64,000 bases of DNA, taken from Cyanophora paradoxa. Taxonomy: Eukaryota; Glaucocystophyceae; Cyanophorales; Cyanophoraceae. Below the pieces are notes generated by a model. The model did not search any database and was not told where the DNA came from. It saw only the letters and a list, made by a program, of their open reading frames with translations. Each line of letters starts with the position of its first letter. Positions within the stretch are counted from its first letter, which is position 1. Of the stretch, positions 19,801-29,902 are shown one piece after another. Position numbers and translations under genes: made by a program. The stretch lies in the NCBI GenBank assembly GCA_004431415.1, contig QPMI01000157.1, positions 124,001 to 188,000 on the forward strand. Direction: 5' to 3'.

Positions 19801-22800
19801 CCGTCACCATTTACTAAATCACCTGTTGATGCAAAACGTGGTTTTTCATCTATTTCACTCCATGGGTGTTTGTGGTTAGAGTTTGTGATTTCGGAATAAT
19901 CATGAGTGTGTGAATCTGGTGGAAAGGTTAACGGAGGATTTGTGATATGCTCCATAAATGAGTATGGGCAAAATCTGTAATTTGCGCTTTGGTGTGTGTG
20001 TGGTTTTGTATCCAACCTTGAACCACATTCGATGTTGGATGATGAGGAAGATTAGCATTACTTGTTACAGTGAGATAATCGATCACTGTATCGGGTGATG
20101 TGATCTTTAAACCTCTGTAAATGGTCAGAGGTTGAGTATTGGGGAATCCATACATTTGTTGGATGTAATACCTTACTTGTTGTTTTTCTGCTGTGGTTAA
20201 TGCTCTGTTGAATACAATAATCTCAGCAATGCTTCCCGCAAATATTGTTCCAAATCCAAAATCGTTTATAGTGGAATCAGGTAAATAATTATTAATTCCT
20301 GTGAGAGTTCCCGCATCGACACCATTTAGCCCAACTGTGTAGCTTGTAGAAGTTATTGTTTGGTCTGAGTAATACCATTTATTTACCAAAGAGGGAACTG
20401 TGACAGCAATTGGAGGTTGTGTTACACCATTTATAGCGAAAGTAGTTGTCCCTAATCTTGTTGAATTATTTGCTCCATAGTAGGCAAATCGCGTTGGTGA
20501 TGTTGTTTTTAGCACTCTCAAATGTGTATGAGAAGCACCTGTTTGTGTTAAATGATATCTTCCAATATAGAAGAATGTCAAACCTTGTGACCAATCAATT
20601 GTTCTTGTCATCGTTGAGTTTGCTGAGAAGTTCCCTGAATCGCTTGTTAAAGTCATCTGATTATTTATAGCAATATTGGATGAGTAGTAGGGACTTCCTG
20701 TGGGACTGACAGTTATAGATGGAACGATTGAGGAGACCCTATTGTAAAGAATTGTTGATGCTGCATTTTGACCGTGAATCCCTGATGCCTTCCAAGCAAA
20801 AATACAATTGGGAATGTTAGAAGCGGGATCATTACTGGCTGTAATAGAATACCATTCTCTGTAAAGTTGGTTCATGGTATTAAAGTTGCCTGAGCCAATC
20901 GTTAGAATTCCATTCACTTTTAGGTTGCTGGTCTCTATGTTGCTACTGTAAATATTACTATTTACTGTAAGGTTTCCTGTGATTGTCCACCAACAAGCGG
21001 GAGATATTTTGATAATTCCGCGGCAAGTTCAGGTTTTGTTACATAATTTCCAAGCATCGCAAGAGTTACGAAATTAACGAGAATTACAGCCGTTAGGTAA
21101 TCTTCTGTTACCACTCTCGAAATATCTTCATTGTGTATATTTTTGGCGCTTGCTCTTTGATTGATTTCTAATAAACCTTCACCAACTCCGCCATTATAAT
21201 TTGTTTTTATCCATGCTACCTCACATCTTCTATAATCATCTCGATTTCCTATAAAAGTATTTGGTAAAAGACGCTGCCGACTAAATACTAATTTCGGTCT
21301 CGATTGGTCAAAATCGCTTACATCTGTTACATTAATTTGGATTGCGGCATCTTTGTTATCGCAACTATTTGGATCTAATGGAATTGATGGTATCGGAGGT
21401 AATACATCTGTCATCGGGATATCCTCAGGGTAGAAGCTTGTTAAACAAATTCCGGGTTTCGTCTCATATAAACCAAAATTACCATTGATTGGTAAAATCC
21501 CCTCTCTTCTGGGTGGTCTAATGTATAATTCGGCTTCCATTCCTGTGCCTGCTTCTATTCCCATGCGATTAAGGTAGTGGTCATTTAATTGTAATCTTTC
21601 TTCGATTTCTATGTTTCGGTAGAGACTTACGCCATGTTGGAAATCTGTTAATATATTTCCTGCCGATGCGAAAGTAGGTTGCTCATCGATTTCGTCCCAA
21701 TTATGCCTATGATCTGCTGGTGGAAATTCAGTAGGTATGTTATCTAAATCTTCCCAATCGTGCCTATGCTCTGTCGGTGGGAATCTATCAGGTTTATTCT
21801 CGATTTCGTCCCAATCATGGCCATGGGGATCAGGTGGATATGTTTGTGGTTTATTTCGAATGTCCTCCCAATCCACTATGAAATCGAATAGATCAGGTGC
21901 GAAACCATCAGGTAAAAGCTGCTCATCAAAAGGCTCGTAGCGATCATAAGTTACAAGATTTGGGTCGAAACCATCTGGTAAGACATTATCCTCTTCAAAT
22001 CGCCTATCTTCAAGAGGTATAACATTTACATCTGGTGATAAAAGCTCCTCAGCTGGTTGTTTGTAATCTGTAAATACTGGTTTGTTTCTGACTTTTTCCC
22101 AGCTAACTATGTGCTGCCCAAAGGCTACATTTTCCTCTGCTGTGTATTCCCTCCCAGGTTGCTTCTTTGGTGTAAGGTCAGGTGGATCCCACGGAAGCGG
22201 AAAGGGGACAGGAACAGGACCGTAATGCTCAAAGATTTCCCTTATAGTTTTCTCACTGACAAGCTTCTCACCATTGGCATACACATTGCTTCCATGGATA
22301 TTTCGCCACTGCCTCGTCCTGATTCCAAGGTCTTTTGTGTTTGTGACCAAAGGTAAAAGGTGCCTATCCATTTCGACAAGATCAGGGTGTAAATGGATTG
22401 CCACTGGTTGAGTGGGGCTGCTGTTGATGGTAATTGATGGCTTTTTCTGGTGGACATCATTTGGAGTAAAAAACCCAAACGGCTCATTCCTCGCAAAGTC
22501 ATATGTAATATCCTTGGGGTATACATCATTAGTTGAACAGACTTGATTCGTGTTCTGGAAATGGCCCACTTGTAATACTTGGGGAACCTCTGTTTTTGTG
22601 GTGCTGCCCTCATTATAAATTCTTAAACCCGTGTTCTGTTTGCCCTGCTCATCTTGTACATTGAAAATCAAACGGCCACTATCACACCTTGATGGTATGT
22701 CTGGATGGGTTCCACTTGGTTTGAGTTTTCTGGGTCTCTTTCTGGTTGCCTTGATCTCTGCTACTTGGTTGGCTTTCACATTGCCCAAACTAAAAGCTAT

Positions 22801-22998
22801 ACTGACATCCTCCTTGTCTGGATCGGTCTGATTTAAGGAAAGGGCATGCTCCCTTGATTGAGTCTTTGAAGAACCGTCAGAGCTGTGGTCGATTGATATT
22901 GAACCTTTAACTTTTATATTATCAAAGTTCACATGCTTTGTGCTGCTGGAATTATCATCTTGAATTGTTTCCAGATTAGGGGGGTAATTAAAGCTCAT
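16879..22998 (-). CDS. Giant mosaic fibre/adhesin (about 2,040 codons, interrupted by single-base breaks)
   Basis: Reading from 22998: an Asp/Ser-rich N-terminus, then repeated HDW-x-E-I-x-N-K-P and HTHTKxxITDF units typical of trimeric tail fibres, a middle domain (about 21660-20990), a LamG-like domain (20831-20130, ending SIAEIIVFNRALTTAEKQQ), more His-rich repeats, a diverged second middle domain (19870-19150), a second nearly identical LamG domain (19047-18348), further HTHTK repeats, and a C-terminal domain like phage fibre tips or H-type lectins (FPKAFAEAPAVVLN). Breaks near 20968, 19958, 18992, 18850, 17697 and 17100 are each repaired by one added base, so I treat this as one gene. 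Probable role: host-surface recognition. It could instead be several adjacent fibre genes. Confidence 0.75.
18348..19047 (-). repeat. LamG cassette, copy 2 of the fibre
   Basis: About 700 bp, 98 to 99 percent identical by eye to 20130-20831 and in the same orientation (offset 1782). This copy lacks one C near 18850 and one T near 18992 compared with the other, breaking the frame. Confidence 0.92.
20130..20831 (-). repeat. LamG cassette, copy 1 of the fibre
   Basis: Encodes a concanavalin/LamG-like jelly-roll fold in one uninterrupted frame. It is far closer to copy 2 than the flanking middle domains are to each other, which implies recent gene conversion or cassette transfer. Confidence 0.92.
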
Positions 22999-23041
22999 GG
23001 CTTTTACTATATGGATTTATAAAATTCCTTATAAGTATTAG
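22999..23041. promoter_or_regulatory. Bidirectional promoter between fibre and lipase genes
   Basis: Only 43 bp separate the divergent start codons of the fibre (minus) and the patatin-like gene (plus). The gap is AT-rich and contains TTTATAAAATTCC and CTTATAAG, both TATA-like. The assignment is inferred from position and composition. Confidence 0.45.
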
Positions 23042-24156
23042 ATGCCTCTCAAGGTCGTTTTAGCATTGTCAGGAGGCGGAGCAAGGGGCATTATCATTAC
23101 CAGACTGCTTAAAGAAATCGAAAATCGAACTGGCAGGCGTATAATAGATCTTGTGGATCTTGTTAGTGGAACTTCCACAGGTGGGATCATTGCCATTGGG
23201 TTGAACATTAGGCATCCAGATAGGGCAGGCGAACCCAAACTCACAGCCAATGATTTACATAATATATACCTCACTCAGCTGCCCTTGATTTTCGCAAATC
23301 CTCGAAATATAATCGAAAATGCCCTTTTTAACACCAAGTATGATGTGGCTCCTTTAGAAAGCGCAATCAATTCTGTTACTGGCGAATCCCTCATTCAAGA
23401 TTCCTTGAAGGACATTGTTATTACTTCGTTTGATACTCAGTACATGAAACCTATATTCATCACAAACGATAACAACTACAACTTTCTGCCCTGTAAAATA
23501 GCAGCAAGGGCTACCTCTGCTGCTCCCACCTACTTTTCACCTGTGAGTATAGTTGACTTCAATCATGGGATAACTGCTTGCCTTATTGATGGTGCTATCT
23601 CAGGAAACAATAACCCAGCGTGTGTGGCTATAGCCATGCGAGGAAGATTTACAGTGATGATGATGACATTATAGTTATAAGCATCTCTTGTGGTGAGGTA
23701 GACCCATATTTAGAGTCTGATTATTTCGGCTATGCTTATGAGACTGTGAACAGTTGGGGCATTCTCTCATGGATTGCCTCAACAGATGGAAGCCCATTGA
23801 TTAACATGCTCATGGCAGCAAGTGAGCTGTCGGCTCTTGACAAGATGGAGGAGTTGCTACCTTATAACTACGATCAGGATTATGGAAGGTACTATAGGCT
23901 ATCTGTTCCTCTTCCAAATCACATAGTCAGGTCCCTTGATGATACCTCTAAAATCCCTGACATGCTTTCGTTCACCGAGACATACATAGCAGCAAACAAC
24001 AGCATGATTAATAAGCTTTGCGATTTGCTGGTAGCAAACTATGAATTAAAGAACCCATCAAAAGCATACATCTCTTCCACTCTCACCCTGTCACCACCTT
24101 TGGATGCTAATTGGTACAAACTTGCTGATGATGCTTTACTGCCTCCTCCTCTGTGA
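23042..24156 (+). CDS. Patatin-like phospholipase (one frame break)
   Basis: The N-terminus carries the full patatin signature: the oxyanion loop SGGGARG (residues 10-16), the nucleophile elbow GTSTG, and the catalytic Asp in LIDGAISGNNPA-like sequence near residue 189. Patatins are Ser/Asp acyl hydrolases that cleave phospholipids or glycolipids. The first frame runs to 23674. The protein continues one base over from about 23640 (KIYSDDDDIIVISISCG) to 24156, so one missing base explains the break. No signal peptide is evident. In a PLV such an enzyme could act on host membranes at entry or release; that role is inference. It is divergent to the fibre gene. Confidence 0.82.
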
Positions 24157-24172
24157 TAGGTAAAGAGCCCAC

Positions 24173-24546
24173 ATGGCTCGACCTTCATCATTTGGCTGGG
24201 AAGCTGGGGCATTTGCTCCAGAGCAGATATGGGAGACCCCACTGAGTACCTTCAAGTTGCTTTCCCATACACTTTTGAACTCTCTTCAGTGGTTGCCTAT
24301 GGGTCAGGGGACACCAATGCTTTTATAAAGACTTTCAGTGTGGCTACATCAACTAATGGGGTCAACTGGTCTTTTATTCGAGCAGAAGGGCAGAACAAAA
24401 CATTTGTTTGTGAGAATATAAACAATGCTAATAATTCCGGCGATATAGCTTTATTAAATGGTTACCCTCTCACCATCAAGGATGCTTTCTACGTAGGGTT
24501 CTCTTTGAGAATCAAGTATGTTCGCATTTATCCCTTGTCTATGTGA
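24173..24546 (+). CDS. Discoidin / F5/8 type C-like domain protein
   Basis: ATG at 24173 starts MARPSSFGWEAGAFAPEQIW. The frame breaks near 24240 and continues one base over as TEYLQVAFPYTFELSSVVAYG through TNGVNWSF to IKYVRIYPLSM. These are the hallmarks of the galactose-binding-like discoidin fold: a YLQV strand, an S-NG-W motif, and a closing RYVRIYP-type strand. Length (about 124 residues) fits a single domain. Likely carbohydrate or lipid binding on the virion or as a partner of the lipase upstream, 17 bp away. The two could also be one fused gene, since all nearby breaks are single-base. Confidence 0.68.
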
Positions 24547-24623
24547 ATGCTCCCACAATGAGAGTCGATTTTACAGGTGCGTTTATTCGATAAACTCGAG
24601 CTGAAAAGAATTGTCAATTCCGT

Positions 24624-25514
24624 TCATGTCAATGATTTCCCAAAGTAGTCTCTAAACTCAACTGTTAATTCCCTTACCACCAGATGTCGGTCGTTAATTC
24701 GAATAAATTCCCCATGCTCACCATTATAGTAAACATAGCCTCCTATATCCTTGCTTAATTGGAGTCTCAGTATGGCGCCTTGGTTTTGTGGCTGTGATTT
24801 TGGGACTATATTATGTCTGCTGGCAAAGGGAGCAAGTTCTTTGACATGTAAATAAAGGTACTGCTCAGCGTTCATGTCTGCCATCTTATTGCTGTAATAA
24901 ACATATCTAAGAGGTGTGGATGAAAGTCTGGATCCCGAAAAGGTAGTTCCCACAAGGGGTGATTGAGTGTGATAGGTTTGCCATCATACTTTAGAAAATT
25001 CTCAGGGCGATATGGAGATTGAGAGGGCGAATTGTCATCCATAAATGAAGACTGGAACTCAGTTGAGCTTAACCCCAGAAGCTTACCAATACGCTTATTG
25101 CTTGCTCTTATACGGAAAAATCTGTTACTGTAGAACTCCACTTTATAAGTGGTCGGATTGTAAAATAATTTGAATTCGAAAGCAACTGTTTTTCCTGCTA
25201 TAGTTTCCTCATAGAACACATAGTTCAATCCATAGTTGTATGGTTGGGTGACCCAAAATGTCCCTGATTGATATAACCGGTTGGCAGGGGGAGATGTTGT
25301 AAGTTACTGTTTCAGTGACAGAACTATCCTGATAGGTGAATTCCACTATTAAATGATCTGTTCCCACACTATTGTAAATGCTGTTTGGAATTTCTGCGTA
25401 AATAACCCTACACTCTCGAGGTCTCTCTACTGGTGTTGTGAGGGCAACCCTGTAAGAGTTTTCGGTTTCACCTTGGCTGCGATCCCTGCTATCAACATTG
25501 ACAAGCCGGTTCAT
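24624..25514 (-). CDS. Penton-like minor capsid protein 2 (frame broken)
   Basis: Starts at 25514 with MNRLVNVDSRDR, a beginning I associate with minor capsid proteins of PLVs and related viruses, followed by an IPNSIYNSV strand motif. Two frame changes, near 25280 and 24930, connect three overlapping open segments of one protein of about 295 residues. The middle contains RIGKLLGLSS, matching the LLGLDPG motif of the adjacent divergent paralogue. The single jelly-roll penton occupies capsid vertices in this virus group. Membership is inferred from motif pattern and position beside the major capsid gene. Confidence 0.6.
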
Positions 25515-25522
25515 TTTAATAT
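25515..25522. promoter_or_regulatory. Eight-base gap between divergent capsid genes
   Basis: The annotated ATG codons of two divergent genes are separated only by TTTAATAT. Promoter elements must overlap coding sequence or lie upstream inside the opposite gene. Use of the second ATG of the plus-strand gene (25544) would widen the gap to 29 bp. Confidence 0.4.
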
Positions 25523-26554
25523 ATGAATATAGATAAAAGGAGAATGCCCGTGGATTACATTGAGGTGAGTTCTTTTAATACAATCTCTGGTGACGGTCCT
25601 ACTTCAAGCTTTGTAGCTCGACTTCCAAACATATATGAGAATGTGAGGGCTGTCAGGCTGGTCTCGGCCGAATTTTATAATAGTATCCCTATGGTGAGTG
25701 GTGAAACGCAACCAGGGGATATTACAATTGATAATTCATTCAGCATTTTTTGGAGTGAAGAATTCGATGGTGCTGGCATTGATGGCATTCCAACTACTCG
25801 ACCAGCGGCCGGCTTTGAACCTTGGAAGCAATTAATCATAAGTCGCAAAAAACCCATTCAAAGCCACCAGCAATTGGTAAATGTAATTAATGCGAAATTC
25901 GATGATAGAGAGCCGGAACCATCTATTCGCTGTAAATGGGATGAGTCACTAAAACGAATTATATTCCACTCAGAGAAACCTTTCTATTTAGCCTTCTCTA
26001 ACGCTGGAAATCCAAACCAGAAAACGATCCAAAAGTTGCTGAGCGCTGCCCGATTGCTTGGTCTTGATCCCGGAAGATATGGAAATTCCCCAATCCAATC
26101 ACAGGTTTATAATGCTCTTACTGATGGCATCTTTACTGGTGAACGGGTGAATGGTATTATATCTTCGTTTGAGCCTGAAAAGACAAGGGACAGTGTTTTA
26201 TTTGTCAGAGTAAAAGAGTTGGGTGATCTGGTTCAGTGTGGGGATGGTCTCCTGACTGGTTACTTCCACAAAATCGTGGTTCCTGACAAGGACTATGGTG
26301 AGCATGTGGTTTACAATTCAACAGAATCTCACCCACTTTACAAGTACTATAACAAAAAAATGGGTTTGTCTACATTCTCTGTGGATATAGTAAATGCTAT
26401 AAACGAACCAATCGATTTTGAGGGTCAACCTGTCCACCTCACATTTGAAATTCGATATGGGGAGGAGCCAGCAGGCGACCCTGTCTATGAATACTTTAAG
26501 ATGCGGATGTCACAAAGTCATCCAACATATCCAATCATTGCGAGTTTTGGGTAA
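25523..26554 (+). CDS. Penton-like minor capsid protein 1
   Basis: Intact 343-codon frame just upstream of the major capsid gene (26 bp gap). The N-terminal region (FVARLPNIYENVRAVRLVSA then FYNSIP) parallels the PNSIYNSV region of the divergent paralogue, and both share an LLGL motif in the middle. No membrane segment. I place it in the minor capsid/penton family by this pattern and by gene neighbourhood. The alternative start at ATG 25544 (MPVDYIEVSSF) is credible since the paralogue begins near the same point. Confidence 0.62.
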   Translation: MNIDKRRMPVDYIEVSSFNTISGDGPTSSFVARLPNIYENVRAVRLVSAEFYNSIPMVSGETQPGDITIDNSFSIFWSEEFDGAGIDGIPTTRPAAGFEPWKQLIISRKKPIQSHQQLVNVINAKFDDREPEPSIRCKWDESLKRIIFHSEKPFYLAFSNAGNPNQKTIQKLLSAARLLGLDPGRYGNSPIQSQVYNALTDGIFTGERVNGIISSFEPEKTRDSVLFVRVKELGDLVQCGDGLLTGYFHKIVVPDKDYGEHVVYNSTESHPLYKYYNKKMGLSTFSVDIVNAINEPIDFEGQPVHLTFEIRYGEEPAGDPVYEYFKMRMSQSHPTYPIIASFG

Positions 26555-26580
26555 ACACTAGGTTCATTCGTAATTTTTTT

Positions 26581-27978
26581 ATGTTACAGTATAATAAAAG
26601 AGAAAATCATGGATATTACGTCGACCCTCCAGCGCCTTTCGTTGAAAGAAGCCCTAACAACCCAGAGGAGGCCAAGGCCTTCTTTCTGGATAACTCCCTA
26701 ATGCTTGGTCTTGAATCCAAGTCTAAGCCCGTTCTTGTTGTTGTGAACCCGAGCAATACTTTTGAAAATAGTGTTGGAAATCGCATTTCATTCAAACTCC
26801 CTCGCTACAATTTCTGTGGCAAACTCGAACTTGCCTTCGACCTTCCAGCTATCACTTTTGGTGATGCTGATCTTGTTCGGAATGGGTACACTCGCCCAGT
26901 TGGTGCTTTGGTTCAGCGACTTGAAATTACCTATGGGTCATACACCTACCATATCCCTTCTGATTTCCTTGCTCATTTCCCTCTTGTCTATTATAGTGAG
27001 GATCAGCTTGCCAAAAAGAAGCGGTCAATGGGCATGCTTCACGGCATCCCCGCCCATGGAACCAACCGACTTGGTGGCTCATTCTTTGTTGAAATTCCTG
27101 TGCCTTGGCTAAACCACTACCTACCTCTTGGTGCTCTGTCTGGTGAAATGGTAGTAACTGTTTGGTTCAAGGATGTAGGGAAGGGTTATGTTGAGACTTC
27201 TTATGGTGGTCGTACTCTTCCTAAGGCTGGGGACACAGCCATTGATGGGGACAAGGACGATGGGCTTGGCGTCGCACCTGCTGAATCTGTGCTGGCACAT
27301 GTTGGCCAAAACATCACCACTTTCAATCTTGGTGCGCCAAACGTTGAAATTAAAATTACTTCTCCTCGCCTTTATATGTATGCTGTTAATGTGTCTGATG
27401 AGCTTTTCGCTACTGTTATTGAGAAGGTAAAGACAACTGGCATGGCTATCCCTGCTCTGGATATTGGATTTGTGGATGTCAGTGATATGAAAGCCAAGGG
27501 TGGTGCCCAACCCAATCGAGTTAACCTCTCCCAAATCTCAGGTCTCGTTTATGCTCTGCTTGTTTCAGTTCGTGATAACGCTACTGTTGACAAAGCTAAT
27601 GGTTCCCACAGTGTTCTCAAGACCTACTCCAACTCCAAAGAGATCACATTCACAATTGAGATAAACGGCCAGCGACTTTTTGCCACTGAGCCAATTTCGC
27701 TCCTGAAAGGTGCTGAGCTAATTGCTGATGTCTTCAAATGCTCTAATATGGATAAGGTTGCTGATCGCTATGTTCTTTCGGGTATGAGTTTCTGTCTTGA
27801 CGGTGAGAAGGCGATTCGCAATATTGCCCAGTCTGGCTATGTTGACCTGACCAATTCTTCATCTTCATTCCTCACTCTCTACATGCCCACTGACAAGGCA
27901 ATTGATGTCAATGTTCGCGCTCTCATGCACACGTTCCTCATTTTGGACAAGGACGGGCTCCGAAAAATTAATCTGTAG
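26581..27978 (+). CDS. Major capsid protein, double jelly-roll
   Basis: Intact 465-codon frame in the position and size range expected for PLV major capsid proteins. Sequence features include an early strand-rich block (NRISFKLPRYNFCGKLEL), the aromatic-rich VPWLNHYLPLGALSGEMVV region, and a C-terminal jelly-roll with VLSGMSFCLDG. These match the capsid family of the PLV/virophage/Polinton world as I know it. Trimers would form hexagonal capsomers. It is preceded by ATTTTTTTATG with no obvious TATA element. No frame break, unlike many neighbours. Confidence 0.85.
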   Translation: MLQYNKRENHGYYVDPPAPFVERSPNNPEEAKAFFLDNSLMLGLESKSKPVLVVVNPSNTFENSVGNRISFKLPRYNFCGKLELAFDLPAITFGDADLVRNGYTRPVGALVQRLEITYGSYTYHIPSDFLAHFPLVYYSEDQLAKKKRSMGMLHGIPAHGTNRLGGSFFVEIPVPWLNHYLPLGALSGEMVVTVWFKDVGKGYVETSYGGRTLPKAGDTAIDGDKDDGLGVAPAESVLAHVGQNITTFNLGAPNVEIKITSPRLYMYAVNVSDELFATVIEKVKTTGMAIPALDIGFVDVSDMKAKGGAQPNRVNLSQISGLVYALLVSVRDNATVDKANGSHSVLKTYSNSKEITFTIEINGQRLFATEPISLLKGAELIADVFKCSNMDKVADRYVLSGMSFCLDGEKAIRNIAQSGYVDLTNSSSSFLTLYMPTDKAIDVNVRALMHTFLILDKDGLRKINL

Positions 27979-28084
27979 TCTAACCATTTCTCGTAAGGGA
28001 TTTCACAGACAAAATGAGTACTTTTTGCTAATGGAAAACTACTTAAAGGTTTGCTATACATAGATTGTAAGAAAGTCGTAACCA

Positions 28085-29031
28085 ATGCCGCTAAAACTGA
28101 ATTCTATTGAAAAGTTTATTGAAAAAAGTGTAAGCATCCATGGTGATAAATTCGGTTATGATTGTGCCAAGTATAATGGTTACAAATCAAACATCACACT
28201 GCTATGTAAGTTCTGTAACGAATACTTTGAGGTCATTTGTGGAAATCATCTAAATCCCAAGAGTCATGGAGGATGTAAAAACTGTAAGAGGATTTTCTAT
28301 CAAGCTCGTTTCCAAAAGAAAGTCGATGTATTCATTGAAGAAGCAAAAGCGAAACATGGGGACAAATATGATTACACGGGTGTGAAATATGTAAACGCTC
28401 GAACAAAAGTTGAGATCAAATGTAATACTTGTGGTACGTTCTTTTCCCAAATACCTGACTCCCATGTGAAAGGTCGAGGTTGTGAAAAATGTTCTTATAA
28501 AAAACGTGGTGAAGTAAGGAAAAGAACTCACTCAAAATTCGTTCAAGACAGTCAAGCTGTACATGGAAACAAATATGATTATTCTAAAGTGATTTACACA
28601 AACAAATTTGGTAAAGTATTGCTTGGTTGTAAGGCATGTGGAAAGGATTTTGAGCAGCAGGCTGATTCGCATCTTCGAGGATGTGGTTGTCCAAACTGTA
28701 AAATGTCAAAAGGTGAGAGCAAAATTGAAACTGTGTTAGACCTGATAGGTATTGAGTTCAAGAAACAAGCGAAGTTTAAAGGCTGCCGAAACGTTAAGGA
28801 GCTTCGATTTGATTTCTTCATACCATCATTGAAAATTGCGATTGAATACGATGGCATTCAGCATTTCAAACCTATAGAACAATTTGGAGGTCAACAAGCA
28901 TTTGAAGATACAAAACTGCGTGATGCTATAAAAATCGCTACTGTGAAGCCAACAATATTAAACTTTTGCGAATCCCATACACTGAAACTGACATAGAGGG
29001 GTGTATCAATCGATTCTTATCAAGTCTTTGA
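28085..29031 (+). CDS. Zinc-ribbon repeat protein with Vsr/homing-type endonuclease domain
   Basis: Three N-terminal repeats of about 65 residues share HGDKYDYSxxxY followed by two CxxC pairs and an H-x-K/R-GxGCxxC ending. A C-terminal nuclease-like domain follows: GESKIETVLDLIGIEF, then RFDFFIPSLKIAIEYDGIQHF, with the D and E-x-D/G-x-QH pattern of PD-(D/E)XK/Vsr-type enzymes. The frame stops at 28996, but adding one A in the AAAAA run near 28935 continues it to a natural end at 29031 (NRYCEANNIKLLRIPY). Such proteins are frequent in phages and large viruses, often as mobile endonucleases. Target unknown. Confidence 0.75.
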
Positions 29032-29091
29032 TCTATAAACCATATTCAGTCACATCGTATTATTTTTATCTGGTTCTTTATAGAAGGAAGC

Positions 29092-29874
29092 ATGGGCGAC
29101 TTGGACGAATTTAATGCTGGTGAGATGATAAACCCCCCTTTCCGCGTTTTGGCAATTGGCAAATCTGCTACTGGTAAATCAGAGGCTGTCAAGTACTGGC
29201 TCAAGCAGCTTCATGATGCCAAAAAGATTGATGTCGTCCTTGTAATCAGTGGAACGGCTTTTAACAACTTTTGGAACAATGTAGCAAGTGTTCAGCTTGG
29301 CAAATGGGATGCTCCTTACATTGAAAAGGTTCTGGAAGATCGACAACAGAAAATAGAAAAAGGAGAGCCGATTAATCAACTCTTAGTTGTACTGGACGAT
29401 CTAATTGATAATGACTTGGTCGATCTCACTCGCGATAAAATAATCAACAAATTGTACTCTATGGGCAGACATTTGAAAATATCTATTATCTGTATCACAC
29501 AAAAGCTGAGGAAAGTCTCATCGACCATTCGCGTCAACTCAGATTATGCTATGTTCCTAAGCGCTGCCAATAGAAAGGAGCTTGAAGCCATTGAGGAAGA
29601 ATACAATATAATGCGGGACAAAGATGTTTTCTATAAAATGTTTGAAGAATATGTACATTCCTATCAGTTTCTAATTTGGTCATCTGCCGATTATTCTGTG
29701 AAATATTTCGTAGATAAAGCGGATTTGGTCAAAGATTTCCCATTTCCACGGTTCCACAGGAAGCCAAAGAAGAAAGAAGATGAGCTTAAACCACCAGAGA
29801 AAGAAGAAGGGCGAAAAGAAGTCAAAAGCCAAGTTCATAGTAATAAGTTAATGCGATATAAACGCGGTCTATAA
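29092..29874 (+). CDS. Genome-packaging ATPase, FtsK-HerA/A32-like
   Basis: 260 residues. Walker A is GKSATGKSE (residues 23-31), Walker B LLVVLDDL (about 102-109), and a downstream ICITQKLR sensor strand is present. These define the A32-like packaging ATPases of PLVs, virophages and nucleocytoplasmic viruses, which translocate DNA into capsids. The C-terminus is a Lys/Glu-rich tail. It lies downstream of the capsid and endonuclease genes on the same strand, as in other PLV virion modules. TTCTTTATAG upstream is TATA-like. Confidence 0.9.
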   Translation: MGDLDEFNAGEMINPPFRVLAIGKSATGKSEAVKYWLKQLHDAKKIDVVLVISGTAFNNFWNNVASVQLGKWDAPYIEKVLEDRQQKIEKGEPINQLLVVLDDLIDNDLVDLTRDKIINKLYSMGRHLKISIICITQKLRKVSSTIRVNSDYAMFLSAANRKELEAIEEEYNIMRDKDVFYKMFEEYVHSYQFLIWSSADYSVKYFVDKADLVKDFPFPRFHRKPKKKEDELKPPEKEEGRKEVKSQVHSNKLMRYKRGL

Positions 29875-29902
29875 AAATATCTCTCACTTTAATAAAGACA
29901 CA

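Noticed and set aside
16879-22998. Programmed frameshifting in the fibre gene
   Set aside because: Six or more breaks in one gene at unrelated sequences, with no shared slippery motif, make this unlikely.
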